A stretch of 64,000 nt of DNA, from positions 94,071-158,070 of the forward strand of contig CAWBCR010000022.1 of the NCBI GenBank assembly GCA_963787375.1, written 5' to 3'. The stretch comes from CAWBCR01 sp963787375. Lineage in GTDB: Bacteria; Chloroflexota; Anaerolineae; Aggregatilineales; UBA3940. This document shows positions 17,244 to 26,280 of the stretch, in pieces; positions within the stretch are counted from its first letter, which is position 1, and every line of letters starts with the position of its first letter. Both the position numbers and the translations under genes were made by a program. The notes below the pieces were generated by a model. That model did no database searches. It was not told the origin of the DNA and saw only the letters and a program-made list of their open reading frames with translations.

Positions 17244-18804
17244 TTACAATCGCCGCCACTGGCGGCCATCTCGCGCGAGAAGTTGCTCCGCACCCCTCGG
17301 CCCCCAGGTGCCAGACTCTGTACGTTTCGAGAGACGGTGCACTACTGCTTTCCCAGTTGGCCAACACCGGGTCGACCAGCCGCCAGGCCCACTCGATCTC
17401 GTCGCTGCGGGCAAACAGCGTTGCATCGCCCAGGATCGCGTCCAACAGCAGGCGCTCGTAGGCTTCCGGCGGATCGGTGATGCCGAACGACGTGCCGTAT
17501 CGGAAATCCATGGTCACCGGGCGGCGCTGAACGCCCTGCCCCGGCTGCTTCGACTCGAACCTGAGCGTGATGCCTTCGTCGGGCTGGATGCGCAGCGCCA
17601 GAACGTTAGGGCGCAGGTCACCATCGTCTTCCCCAAACAGGAGGTGCGGGGCCGATTTGAAATGGATGGACACTTCGCTGGCGCGGGTGGGCATGCGCTT
17701 GCCCGAGCGCATGTAGAACGGGACACCCTGCCAGCGCCAGTTGTCCACCGACCACTTGAGCGCGGCATAGGTGGCTGTCTGCGAGTCCTCGGCAACGCCT
17801 TCTGCCTCGCAGTAGCCGGCCACGCGCTCCCCATCGACCATGCCGTCAGCATACTGCGCCCGCACGGTGTTAGTGGCGATGATTTTCTCGTCTATCGGGT
17901 GCATCGCCCGCAGCACCTTGACCTTCTCATCGCGGATGGCGTCGGCCTCGAAGCCGACCGGTGGCTCCATTGCCACCAACGTAACGATCTGCAGGATATG
18001 GTTCTGGAAAATGTCGCGCATGACCCCGGCTTTGTCGTAGTATTCGGCGCGACCCTCGACGCCTACCGACTCTGCCACGCTGATCTGAACATGGTCGACA
18101 TAACGCCGGTTCCAGATCGGCTCGAAGATGGCGTTGGCAAAGCGCAGCACCAGGATGTTCTGGACGGTCTCTTTGCCCAGATAGTGGTCGATGCGATAGA
18201 CCTGCCCCTCCTTGAAGACAGTGTGGACTGTCTCGTTCAACGCCCCTGCCGTCGACAGGTCGTTGCCAAACGGCTTCTCGATGATCACCCGCCGCCAGCC
18301 GCCTTCGGTGTCGTGTGCCATTCCCGCCCCGCCCATACACGTCACTATCTTGGAATACCATACCGGAGGTGCAGCCAGATAGTACAGGCGGTTATCGGAC
18401 ACGCCGCGCTCTCGTGCCTTGTCACCGAGGAAAGCGTCAAGCGCCGCGAAACGCTCCGATTCGTCGAAGTTGCCCTGCACGTAGAACAGGTTCCGCGCGA
18501 ACTCTTCCCACATCGCGCGGTCGGCAGCGCCTGGATCGAATCGCCCGAACTCCGAAACAGCCTTGTACATCTCCTCGCGGAAATGTTCATGCGTCCAATC
18601 GCGGCGGGCGTAGCCGATGATGGCGTAGTTGTTTGGTAGCTGGTCAGATTGGGCCAGGCTGAACAGCGCCGGCACGAGCTTGCGCGCTGTGAGGTCACCG
18701 GTTGCGCCGCAGATCACGATGGCGACCGGCTCGGGCGGCCTGCCCATCCTCGGGCCTTCGCGCAGCGGGTTGTCTGTCAGTGGGGCGTTGGGTTTGTCGG
18801 CCAT
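17244..18804 (-). CDS. zwf: Glucose-6-phosphate 1-dehydrogenase (3' frameshift)
   Basis: About 519 residues. Catalyses NADP-linked oxidation of glucose 6-phosphate, the entry step of the oxidative pentose phosphate pathway. CGATGDLTARKLVPALF is the dinucleotide-binding loop, VIIEKPFG and RIDHYLGKETVQN are the active-site signatures with the catalytic His, and FYMRSGKRMPTR follows. Near the 3' end an extra base at 17319 diverts the frame; without it the protein ends SLETYESGTWGPRGAEQLL and so on to a stop at 17244, which is the family C-terminus and places the stop 10 nt before opcA. Read without correction it would run into opcA. AGGA precedes the ATG. Confidence 0.95.
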
Positions 18805-18810
18805 ATCATC

Positions 18811-19714
18811 CTACTTCTTGTGAACAGCGTGTCCGCCAAATGCATTGCGCAGCGCGGCCAGCAGCCGGGCTGAGTAGCTGTTGTCCTGGCGTGAACGAAA
18901 GCGCATTTGCAGCGCTAGCGTGATGACTGGCAGCGGGATCGAGAGGTCAATGCCCTCCTCGACCGTCCAGCGGCCCTCGCCCGAGTCGACTACGAACGGC
19001 TCTACCCAATCAAGCTCGGGATCTTCTTCGAGCACGTTGCCTGCCAGCTCAAGCAGCCACGACCGGATCACGCTGCCGTATAGCCACAGCCGGGACAGCG
19101 CCGCAAGGTCAACGTCGAACTCCTCTTTGGCTTCGATCGACCTCGAGGCCCTCGGCGATGGCTTCCATCATGCCATACTCAATGCCATTATGCACCATCT
19201 TGACGAAGTGCCCCGCGCCGCTCGGCCCCACACGGGCGCAGCCATTCTCCGGTGCCAGCGCTTTGAAGATCGGCTCCACATGGTCATAGGCATCCTGCTC
19301 GCCGCCGACCATCAGGTTAAAGCCCTCCTTCAGGCCCCAGATACCGCCGCTCACGCCGCAGTCTAGCATGGCGATGCCCTTGTAGCGCAGCATCTGCGCG
19401 CGCTCCATCGAGTTCTTGTAGTAGGAGTTGCCGCCCTCAATGATGATGTCGCCTTCGCCCAGCAGAGGGGCAAGCTCCTGCAAGGTCAGCGTCACCGGAT
19501 CGCCGTGCGGCAGCATGATCCACATGACGCGAGGCATCTCGTCGAGCTTTGCGACCGCGTCCTCAAGCGAGTCGGCGAGAATTGCGCCCGCATCTTGGGC
19601 TTCTTTCATGGCGTCTTCATTCAGGTCGAACGCCACAACGCTGTGCTGGTTCTGGATGAGACGCCTGGTCATTCCCATCCCCATCTTGCCCAGTCCGATC
19701 ATCGCAAGTTTCAT
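18811..19714 (-). CDS. gnd: 6-phosphogluconate dehydrogenase, decarboxylating (frameshifted)
   Basis: About 300 residues, the short (YqeC-like) form. Converts 6-phosphogluconate to ribulose 5-phosphate and CO2. MKLAMIGLGKMGMGMTRRL is the cofactor-binding N-terminus; CGVSGGIWGLKEGFNLMVGG and HFVKMVHNGIEYGMM hold the substrate and catalytic residues. An extra base at about 19138 breaks the frame after AIAEGLEV; the correct continuation IEAKEEFDVDLAALSRLW leads into the downstream segment ending FGGHAVHKK. The ATG at 19714 follows AAGGAG and matches the conserved start. Seven nt separate its stop from zwf. Confidence 0.93.
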
Positions 19715-19785
19715 GACACGCTCCTTCATCAGCGAATCCAACCACCCCGGGCTGCGCAGCGGCGCATTCCGGCGCGCCGCCCGGC

Positions 19786-20245
19786 CTACTTCCGGCCAAA
19801 CTCCCGTTCGATAGCCGTGATCTTGTCGACGCGGCGGGCGTGGCGGTCAACGCCGTCGAACACGGCATCCAGATAGCTGCGCACCAGGTCGCGCGCCAGC
19901 TCGACGCCCACCACACGCCCGCCCAGCGTCAGTACATTCATCATGTCGTGCTCAACGCCCTGCCGCGCCGAATACAGAATCGTGGCAGATAGCCGCCCGC
20001 ACGCCGGGTATCTTGTTCGCAGCAATGCTGGCCCCCACCCCGCTGCCGCAAATCAGGATGCCTCGCTCGGCCTTCCCGCCGATCACGGCCTCACCCACTG
20101 CGCGGGCGAAGTCGGGATAGTCGTCAGCCGGGTCAAGCCGGTACGATCCGACATCAATCACCTCGTGGCCCAGCCCAGCCGCGTAAGCCTTGAGGTCTTC
20201 CTTCAGATCGAAGCCTGCATGGTCCGAGCCAATTGCGACTTTCAT
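19786..20245 (-). CDS. rpiB: Ribose-5-phosphate isomerase B (frameshifted)
   Basis: About 152 residues, standard RpiB length. Interconverts ribulose 5-phosphate and ribose 5-phosphate. MKVAIGSDHAGFDLKEDL contains the substrate Asp-His pair, and ILICGSGVGASIAANKIPG contains the catalytic Cys and the anion hole. An extra base at about 19975 separates AAICHDS from YSARQGVEHDMMNVLTLGG; the joined sequence restores the conserved catalytic His region. Lies 12 nt after tkt and before gnd in the pentose phosphate operon. Confidence 0.94.
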
Positions 20246-20257
20246 CGTCAGGCACCC

Positions 20258-22276
20258 TCACTTGCCCAGCAGGTCGCGGGCGCGCGCGGCCACGTTCTCG
20301 GCGCTGAAGCCAAATTCCTTCATGACGACGCCACCCGGCGCGGACGCGCCGAAGTGATCGAGGCCCACTACGCCGCCGTGCTCGCCAACGTACTTGTACC
20401 AGCCCAGAGTCGCGCCCGCCTCGACCGCCAGACGCGGCGGGCCGTCCGGCAGCAGCACCGACTGGCGGTACTCCTCAGGCTGCGCGTCGAACAACTTCCA
20501 GCACGGCATCGACACCACACGCGCGCCGACGCCACCCGCGGCCAGCTTATCGGCGGCCTGCAGCGCTAGTGAGACCTCGGAGCCGGTCGCGATCAGGATG
20601 ACATCGGGTGCGCCGTCCGCATCGCGCAGGACGTAGCCACCCTTCGCAGCCTCAGATGCGGGGGCCAGCTTAGTACGATCGAGGATCGGAAGGTTCTGGC
20701 GTGTCAGCGCCATCAAGCTGGGCCCATCGGTGCGCAGCAGCGCCTGCCGCCACATCTCGCCAACCTCGTTCGCATCGGCGGGGCGCATCACCCACAGGTT
20801 AGGTACGGCACGCAGCGCCATCAATTGTTCGACCGGCTGGTGCGTGGGGCCGTCTTCCCCTAAACCGATGCTGTCGTGTGTGAAGACGAACACGACGCGC
20901 TTCTCGGACAGCGCTGCCAGCCGGATTGGGGGGCGCATATAATCCGAGAAGATGAGGAACGTGGCTGTATAAGGGATGACCCCACCGTGATGAGCCATGC
21001 CGACCGCGATTGAGCCCATCGCGTGCTCGCGAATGCCAAACTGGAGGTTGTGTCCACCTTTGTCCCAGCCAAAGCGGCCTGAGTCTTTGAGCCAGGTCTT
21101 GGTGCTGGGCTCCAGATCGGCCGAGCCGCCGACGAGATCGGGTAGGTTCTTGAACAGCCCATTTAGCACTTTGCCGCCTGCCACGCGAGTCGAGACCGGC
21201 CCATCTTCAGGCTTGAAAACGGGGATACCCGCATCCCATCCGCCGGGAAGCTCACCTTTGGCCATGCGCAGGAGCTCGGCAGCCTGCTCTTGATGCTGTC
21301 CGCGGTAGGCGTCAAACTGCTTCTGCCAGTACGCCTCCCACTCCGCGCCCCGGTCGATGGCCTCGCGGAAATGCTCCAGCGCATCGCCAGGGATGTAGAA
21401 CAACGGCTCTACCGGCCAGTCAAGGTTCTCTTTGGCGGCCTTGACCTCATCCTCGCCGAGTGGCTCGCCGTGCGCCGCGCCGGTTCCGGCCTTGTGCGGG
21501 CTGCCGAAGCCGATGACGGTGCGGCACATGATCAGCGAGGGACGATCCTCGATGGCCTTCGCCTCGTTGATCGCCGCATCGACCGCCGCCATGTCGTTGC
21601 CATCGATAGGCCCAGCGACGTGCCAGCCGTAGGCCCGGAAGCGCGCGCCGACATCCTCGCGGAAAGTCCAGTCGGTATCGCCCTCGATGCTGATACCGTT
21701 GTCGTCGTACAGGTAAACCAGCTTGCCCAGTCGCTGCGTGCCAGCATAAGAAGCCGCCTCCGCCGAGACGCCTTCTTCGAGATCGCCGTCGCTGACGATG
21801 GCATAAATGGTATGGTCGATGACGGTGTGGTCGGGCGTGTTGAAGCGCTCCGCCAGAACGCGCTGTGCCACCGCCATGCCGACCCCGTTGGCGAAACCCT
21901 GGCCCAGCGGGCCGGTCGTCACTTCGACCCCGGGTGTCAGGTGGCTTTCCGGGTGGCCGGGCGTGATGCTGTCCCACTGGCGGAACTGCTTGATTTGCTC
22001 AAGCGGCAGGTCGTAGCCAGTGAGATGCAGCAGCGCATATAACAGCATCGACCCGTGCCCGGCGGACAGGATGAAACGGTCGCGGTTGATCCAGTTGGGA
22101 TTGCGCGGGTTGTGGCGCAGGTGACGCGTCCACAGCGTGTAGGCCATGACGGCGGCGCCCATCGGCAGGCCCGGATGGCCAGAGTTTGCCTTCTGGACGG
22201 CATCGACCGCCAGGAAGCGAATCGTGTTGACGCACATCTGGTCGAGATCGGTCATGGTTGTGGTTGGCGTTGACAT
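20258..22276 (-). CDS. tkt: Transketolase
   Basis: Predicted 672-residue thiamine-diphosphate enzyme moving two-carbon units between sugar phosphates in the non-oxidative pentose phosphate pathway. Family signatures in order: ANSGHPGLPMGAA, GPLGQGFANGVGMAVAQR, the ThDP/metal motif SDGDLEEGVSAEAAS ending at DDNGISIEGD, the central FLIFSDYMRP and GEDGPTHQPVEQLMALR. Intact and full length. The annotated ATG at 22276 or the internal ATG seven codons later both fit. First gene of the operon tkt-rpiB-gnd-zwf-opcA-pgl, with a promoter about 90-120 nt upstream. Confidence 0.97.
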   Translation of the reverse strand: MSTPTTTMTDLDQMCVNTIRFLAVDAVQKANSGHPGLPMGAAVMAYTLWTRHLRHNPRNPNWINRDRFILSAGHGSMLLYALLHLTGYDLPLEQIKQFRQWDSITPGHPESHLTPGVEVTTGPLGQGFANGVGMAVAQRVLAERFNTPDHTVIDHTIYAIVSDGDLEEGVSAEAASYAGTQRLGKLVYLYDDNGISIEGDTDWTFREDVGARFRAYGWHVAGPIDGNDMAAVDAAINEAKAIEDRPSLIMCRTVIGFGSPHKAGTGAAHGEPLGEDEVKAAKENLDWPVEPLFYIPGDALEHFREAIDRGAEWEAYWQKQFDAYRGQHQEQAAELLRMAKGELPGGWDAGIPVFKPEDGPVSTRVAGGKVLNGLFKNLPDLVGGSADLEPSTKTWLKDSGRFGWDKGGHNLQFGIREHAMGSIAVGMAHHGGVIPYTATFLIFSDYMRPPIRLAALSEKRVVFVFTHDSIGLGEDGPTHQPVEQLMALRAVPNLWVMRPADANEVGEMWRQALLRTDGPSLMALTRQNLPILDRTKLAPASEAAKGGYVLRDADGAPDVILIATGSEVSLALQAADKLAAGGVGARVVSMPCWKLFDAQPEEYRQSVLLPDGPPRLAVEAGATLGWYKYVGEHGGVVGLDHFGASAPGGVVMKEFGFSAENVAARARDLLGK

Positions 22277-22366
22277 GATCTTCCTCTACAGTCAGGAGCA
22301 CTGTTGCGCGGGCAGCAGGCTCAGAAGAATTCGTTTAGTTGTAAGGCTCACAGCAGCTTCACTATG

Positions 22367-22396
22367 ATTGTAAGGGTGTTGGCAGGGATTGTCCAA
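22367..22396 (-). promoter_or_regulatory. Probable promoter of the pentose phosphate operon
   Basis: On the minus strand TTGGAC (22396 to 22391) and TACAAT (22372 to 22367) are separated by 18 nt, about 90 nt upstream of the tkt start and just past the Hsp90 stop. It matches the sigma-70-type consensus in 9 of 12 positions. Confidence 0.55.
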
Positions 22397-22405
22397 CTGG
22401 CTGTG

Positions 22406-24349
22406 CTAGCCGGCATCCTGGCGATCTTCACCGGGCGGCGGCGTGGAGTCAGCCAGCGCGCGGATCAACTGCTCCAGGCTGTAGCCAATCATGCCGAAGC
22501 TCTGGCGGGCTTCGTCGGGCGTCAGCGCCTGCCCGGCGAAGAAGCGCGCGTTGTGATACACGATCTCCAGCGCCGCCGTAAATGCCTCCTCACTTGGTGG
22601 CAAGGTCAACAGCCGCTGCATCAGCGGGTTGGCAGCGTTGAGGTGGAGCGTGCCGCCGGCGGCATTTGCTGGCTGTCCGCGCACACGCAGGTACTCCTCG
22701 ACCAGGCGTGCCAGCGGGCCACTCAGCATGCCACCTTCGAGCGCAGCACGAGCCCCGGCGGCCTGATCGCTGCCCGGCGCGAAGACGAGGATCGCCGGGA
22801 TGTCGACAGGCTTGAAACGCACCAGCCGTGCCGCCGTGCCCTGCTCGATGTAATAACGTACTATCGGCTCCCAGCGTCCCAACGGATCCTCGACTGGCTC
22901 GAATAGGAAGGCGGCTCCCGGCTCAAGCTGGATCAGGTCAACGCCTTCGTGTGTTCGGGCGTACGCTTTCAGAAACGATTCCTCGGCGAAGCGGCTGGCG
23001 TCGATGACGACCAGCCCGCGCGCCTCATACAGCATCTTCTCCTGTGTTGCGCCCAGCTCGTCGACGAAATAGTAGATCGTACCATCTCCGGCACTCAAGA
23101 TCTCAGGCAAAGGCAGCCGCCCGCGGCTCGTCTCGAACGTCACCAGTTCGCACACTGCCGCAAAGAAGGTGTGGCTCTCCAGTGCCCAGCCCTTGATCAG
23201 GTCATTATGCTGCTGGACGATGGCCCGCCAGATGCGCGGGTTGGTTTCGGCGAGGGCCTGAAGATGCGCGATGATCTGCGCTTCGAGCGCGCGCTGCACA
23301 AGATAGAACGCTTCGTCGCGGCGCACCTGCTCGCGGCTGGCGGTTGGGTTGAGCGCCGGGCAGTCGACCACCCCGCGCACGAAGCGCGCCCAGCGCGGCA
23401 GCAGGTCGCGCTCCTGCTCGCTGACCAGCATCCGCCGCACATAGACGGTCAGGTCGCCATATTCCTGGATCGATAACGTCGATCCAGTGGGGATGAACAG
23501 CACGCCGCGCAGAGGGGTGACGGCACGATCCTCGCCGCCACCGGGCAGATGCAGGGTCTCGACGTGGTCGTGGAGGGGGATGACGGTCAGCGGGTCCGAT
23601 GCGCCAAAGCGCCCGGCGATGTAAGTGCGGTACGCGTCGAGCGGCGCGCCGCGGTGCCAGGGGGCGTCGCCCACGTTGACCGGCTCTTGCCCGCCATCGA
23701 GCGTGATCGGTACGCGCAGGAAATCTGCGTAGCTGCGGATCGCCTCGCGGACGACGCCGGGGTTCAACAGGAATTCGCCCGCCAGCTTGAGATGCAGCGT
23801 CAGCGTGGTACCGGGCTCTGCACGCTCGGCACGGCCCAGCGTGTAGGTCTCGTCGCCGTGGCTTGACCAGCGCCAGCCGGGCGAGTCCGCTTGCACGCTG
23901 CGGGTGACCATCTCGATCTGGTCTGCGACCAGGAACGCCGCCAGCAGCCCCAACCCGAACTGGCCGATCAGCTCATAGGCGGCGTCGCGCCCGCCGACCT
24001 CCAGGCGTTCGCGCAGTTCGGCGGTGTAGCCCCGACCGATGGTCGCCAGGTAGGTATGTATCTCTTCTCTGGTGAGGCCGGAGCCGTTGTCGGTGACGAC
24101 CAGAGCGCGCTGTTCGGCGTCAATATGGAGGTCGATGTGCGGTGTGTAACCATCAACTGAGGAGGTTTCGAGGCGGCGGCGCTGGCAGGAGTTGGCAGCG
24201 TTCTGGATCAGCTCGCGCAGCGCCACACTGGGATCGGAATACAGGTGCTCGCTCAGCAGTCGCAGGATGCCGGGCACGTGCAGGCTGATCGGAAATGTCT
24301 GCGCGCCGCTTTCGGGCTGTTCCCTCGCGTCACCTTTGCCTGTGTCCAT
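22406..24349 (-). CDS. Hsp90-family chaperone (divergent HtpG)
   Basis: Predicted 647 residues. The GHKL ATPase domain has LRELIQNAANSCQRR (catalytic Glu and Mg-binding Asn; the usual NASDA reads NAANS), VVTDNGSGLTREEI and GQFGLGLLAAFLVAD. The middle domain contains FVRGVVDCPALNPTASREQ, matching the HtpG catalytic-loop Arg region. The C-terminal third is divergent but ends in a helical dimerisation-like segment (NPLMQRLLTLPPSEEAF). It folds client proteins in the cytoplasm by homology. The ATG at 24349 has GAGGGCGGA upstream. It is transcribed divergently from the TetR regulator gene. It is a distant HtpG paralogue, so I do not assign the symbol. Confidence 0.85.
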   Translation of the reverse strand: MDTGKGDAREQPESGAQTFPISLHVPGILRLLSEHLYSDPSVALRELIQNAANSCQRRRLETSSVDGYTPHIDLHIDAEQRALVVTDNGSGLTREEIHTYLATIGRGYTAELRERLEVGGRDAAYELIGQFGLGLLAAFLVADQIEMVTRSVQADSPGWRWSSHGDETYTLGRAERAEPGTTLTLHLKLAGEFLLNPGVVREAIRSYADFLRVPITLDGGQEPVNVGDAPWHRGAPLDAYRTYIAGRFGASDPLTVIPLHDHVETLHLPGGGEDRAVTPLRGVLFIPTGSTLSIQEYGDLTVYVRRMLVSEQERDLLPRWARFVRGVVDCPALNPTASREQVRRDEAFYLVQRALEAQIIAHLQALAETNPRIWRAIVQQHNDLIKGWALESHTFFAAVCELVTFETSRGRLPLPEILSAGDGTIYYFVDELGATQEKMLYEARGLVVIDASRFAEESFLKAYARTHEGVDLIQLEPGAAFLFEPVEDPLGRWEPIVRYYIEQGTAARLVRFKPVDIPAILVFAPGSDQAAGARAALEGGMLSGPLARLVEEYLRVRGQPANAAGGTLHLNAANPLMQRLLTLPPSEEAFTAALEIVYHNARFFAGQALTPDEARQSFGMIGYSLEQLIRALADSTPPPGEDRQDAG

Positions 24350-24421
24350 TCCGCCCTCACGCTGCCCACCTTGACGCCTATCGCTGTCATCGAGTATAGC
24401 ACACAGCAGCCCGTGCCCCAC

Positions 24422-24451
24422 TTGACTCGCGGGCCCTAGCATGAGTATACT
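24422..24451 (+). promoter_or_regulatory. Promoter of the TetR regulator gene
   Basis: TTGACT (24422-24427) and TATACT (24446-24451) are separated by 18 nt, with transcription expected to start near 24458, inside the palindromic operator. This predicts direct repression by occlusion. Confidence 0.7.
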
Positions 24452-24454
24452 AAA

Positions 24455-24474
24455 CCTACCGACCGGTCGGTAGG
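24455..24474. promoter_or_regulatory. Perfect 20-bp palindromic operator for the TetR regulator
   Basis: CCTACCGACCGGTCGGTAGG is a perfect palindrome lying between the -10 and the start codon. Its ACCGACCGGTCGGT core is typical of TetR-family operators. The position next to the tetR gene indicates autoregulation, and probably control of the downstream acyl-CoA genes. Confidence 0.85.
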
Positions 24475-24483
24475 ATGGAGACA

Positions 24484-25083
24484 ATGGCGAAGGTCAACCG
24501 AACCGAAATCATCAAGGCCGCAGTAGGCCTCTTCAACCAGAATGGCTACCACGCCACGTCGATGAGCGACATCGCGCACGCCGTCGACATCAAGAAGCCA
24601 AGCCTATACCACCACTTCGACAGCAAAGAGGCGATCCTGCTGGCCATCCTCGAAACCGGCATGGACCAGCTCATCGCCGAAATCACCGGGATTGAAGCCT
24701 CCAACCAGCAATGCAGCGCCAAACTGCGTGACGCAATCCATGCCCACGCCCGGTTGATAGCCTTCAACCCCGAAGGGGCAGCCGTGTTCCTGCGCGAGGA
24801 TCGCGGCCTGGGCGACGCATACATGGCGCAGTACGTTGCCAAGCGCGACGAGTTCGAGCGGCTGTTCCGCGCGATCGTGCGGCAGGGGATCGACGAAGGC
24901 GTGTTCCGCGACATGGACGTCGCGATCACGGTCCATGCGCTGCTGGGCATGGTCAACTGGATGACGCGCTGGTACCGGCCCGCCGGACGCCTGAGCGCCG
25001 AACAGATCGCAGACATGTTCGCGGATCTGTTTCTGGACGGCCTGATCTGCCGGGATGGCGAGGCCATAAGCCAGGTAAGCTGA
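24484..25083 (+). CDS. TetR-family transcriptional regulator
   Basis: Predicted 199 residues. The N-terminal helix-turn-helix is clear (IIKAAVGLFNQNGYHATSM, then SDIAHAVDIKKPSLYHHF at about 26-43). The ligand-binding domain resembles the C-terminal TetR_C_33/KstR2-like group that responds to acyl-CoA-type ligands, but this is only suggested by the adjacent acyl-CoA dehydrogenases. The ATG at 24484 has GGAG just upstream; an in-frame ATG at 24475 lies immediately after the operator and may be used instead. A perfect 20-bp palindrome overlaps the expected transcription start, so autoregulation is likely. The next gene begins 63 nt downstream. Confidence 0.92.
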   Translation: MAKVNRTEIIKAAVGLFNQNGYHATSMSDIAHAVDIKKPSLYHHFDSKEAILLAILETGMDQLIAEITGIEASNQQCSAKLRDAIHAHARLIAFNPEGAAVFLREDRGLGDAYMAQYVAKRDEFERLFRAIVRQGIDEGVFRDMDVAITVHALLGMVNWMTRWYRPAGRLSAEQIADMFADLFLDGLICRDGEAISQVS

Positions 25084-25146
25084 TCCAAACGAAACTGTTG
25101 ATTGTGGGGCCGCTGGGCCAACAGAAGATAGCGGGGAGAAGACACC

Positions 25147-26247
25147 ATGATCACATTTACCCCAAGCGAAGAACAGAATATGTTGATCGAGGCGATCCAC
25201 CGCTACGCCGAGTCGGACGTACGCAAGATCGCCCACGACGCCGACGAGACCGGCGAAGCACCTGCTGCCGTGATCAACAAAGGCTGGGAGCTGGGCATCC
25301 TGCCCGGCCTGATCCCCGAGGCCTACGGCGGATACGCCGACGGCCCCGGCGCGGTGACCGGCGCGCTGGCGCTGGAGGAGATGGCGTGGGGCGACCTGTC
25401 CATTGCGCTCAAAGTGTGGACCCCCGCCCTGTTTGCGCTGGCGATTCTCACCAGCGGGACGGAGGAGCAGAAGCAGGCCTACCTGCCCGCCTTCTGTGAC
25501 GTCAAGCGGCCCATCGCCACAGCGGCGCTGGTCGAGCCCAGTGTGACTTTCGACCCCTGGCGTCCGGCAGTCATCGCCACGCGCAACAACGGCATGGTTG
25601 CGCTCGACGGCGAGAAGGCCAGTGTGCCGCTGGCTGCGGATGCTGAACAGATGATCGTCTACGCCTCTGACAGCGAAACCGGCAAGGTCGATGGCTACAT
25701 CGTCGAGAAGGGCGCACAGGGGCTTGAGATTTGCGGTCGCGAGAAGCTGATGGGCCTACGCGCGCTGCCCACATACCGCATCAAGCTGTCAAACGTGACT
25801 GTCAATGCTTCACAGCGCGTCGGCGGAGAGGCTGGCACCGACTTCGCCACCATCCTTAACCGGGGACGGATCGCGCTTGGCGCGCTGGCCGTCGGCATGG
25901 CGCGTGGGTCGTTTGAGTACGCGCGCGATTACGCCAAAGAACGTGTGCAGTTCGGCGTGCCGATTGCGACCAAGCAGGCCATCGCTTTCAAGCTGGCCGA
26001 CATGGCGATTGAGGTCGATGCCGCGCGGCTGCTGGTGTGGGAGGCAGCGTGGCAAGCCGATCAGGGCAACGACCTGATGGCTTCCGCTGCACAAGTGAAA
26101 GCGTACCTCAACCAGATGGTGATGTTCGTGGCTGACTCCGGCGTGCAGACGCTGGGCGGCTACGGCTACATCCGCGAGTACCCCGCCGAGCGCTGGCTGC
26201 GCAACGCACGCGGCTTCGCCAGCATCGACGGTCTGGCGCTGGTCTAG
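25147..26247 (+). CDS. Acyl-CoA dehydrogenase-like subunit lacking the catalytic Glu
   Basis: Predicted 366-residue FAD flavoprotein of the acyl-CoA dehydrogenase family. N-terminal helical domain, then a beta domain (ATAALVEPSVTFDPW, where the usual TEP motif reads VEP), then a C-terminal helical domain with YAKERVQFGVPIATKQAIAFKLADM and DSGVQTLGGYGYIREYPAERW. The conserved catalytic Glu of the YEGT motif is absent: the corresponding end reads RNARGFASIDGLALV, and the protein stops there. It is therefore likely the non-catalytic or structural partner of the second dehydrogenase 33 nt downstream, as in alpha2-beta2 FadE/ChsE-type enzymes. GGGGAG precedes the ATG. Confidence 0.88.
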   Translation: MITFTPSEEQNMLIEAIHRYAESDVRKIAHDADETGEAPAAVINKGWELGILPGLIPEAYGGYADGPGAVTGALALEEMAWGDLSIALKVWTPALFALAILTSGTEEQKQAYLPAFCDVKRPIATAALVEPSVTFDPWRPAVIATRNNGMVALDGEKASVPLAADAEQMIVYASDSETGKVDGYIVEKGAQGLEICGREKLMGLRALPTYRIKLSNVTVNASQRVGGEAGTDFATILNRGRIALGALAVGMARGSFEYARDYAKERVQFGVPIATKQAIAFKLADMAIEVDAARLLVWEAAWQADQGNDLMASAAQVKAYLNQMVMFVADSGVQTLGGYGYIREYPAERWLRNARGFASIDGLALV

Positions 26248-26280
26248 TGGCGTAAGTCACAAACACGGAGGACAGGAACC

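Noticed and set aside
15360..22276. Programmed frameshifting in the pentose phosphate genes
   Set aside because: The shift sites share no slippery heptamer, stop context or downstream structure, and other unrelated genes show the same single-base pattern, so sequencing error is simpler.
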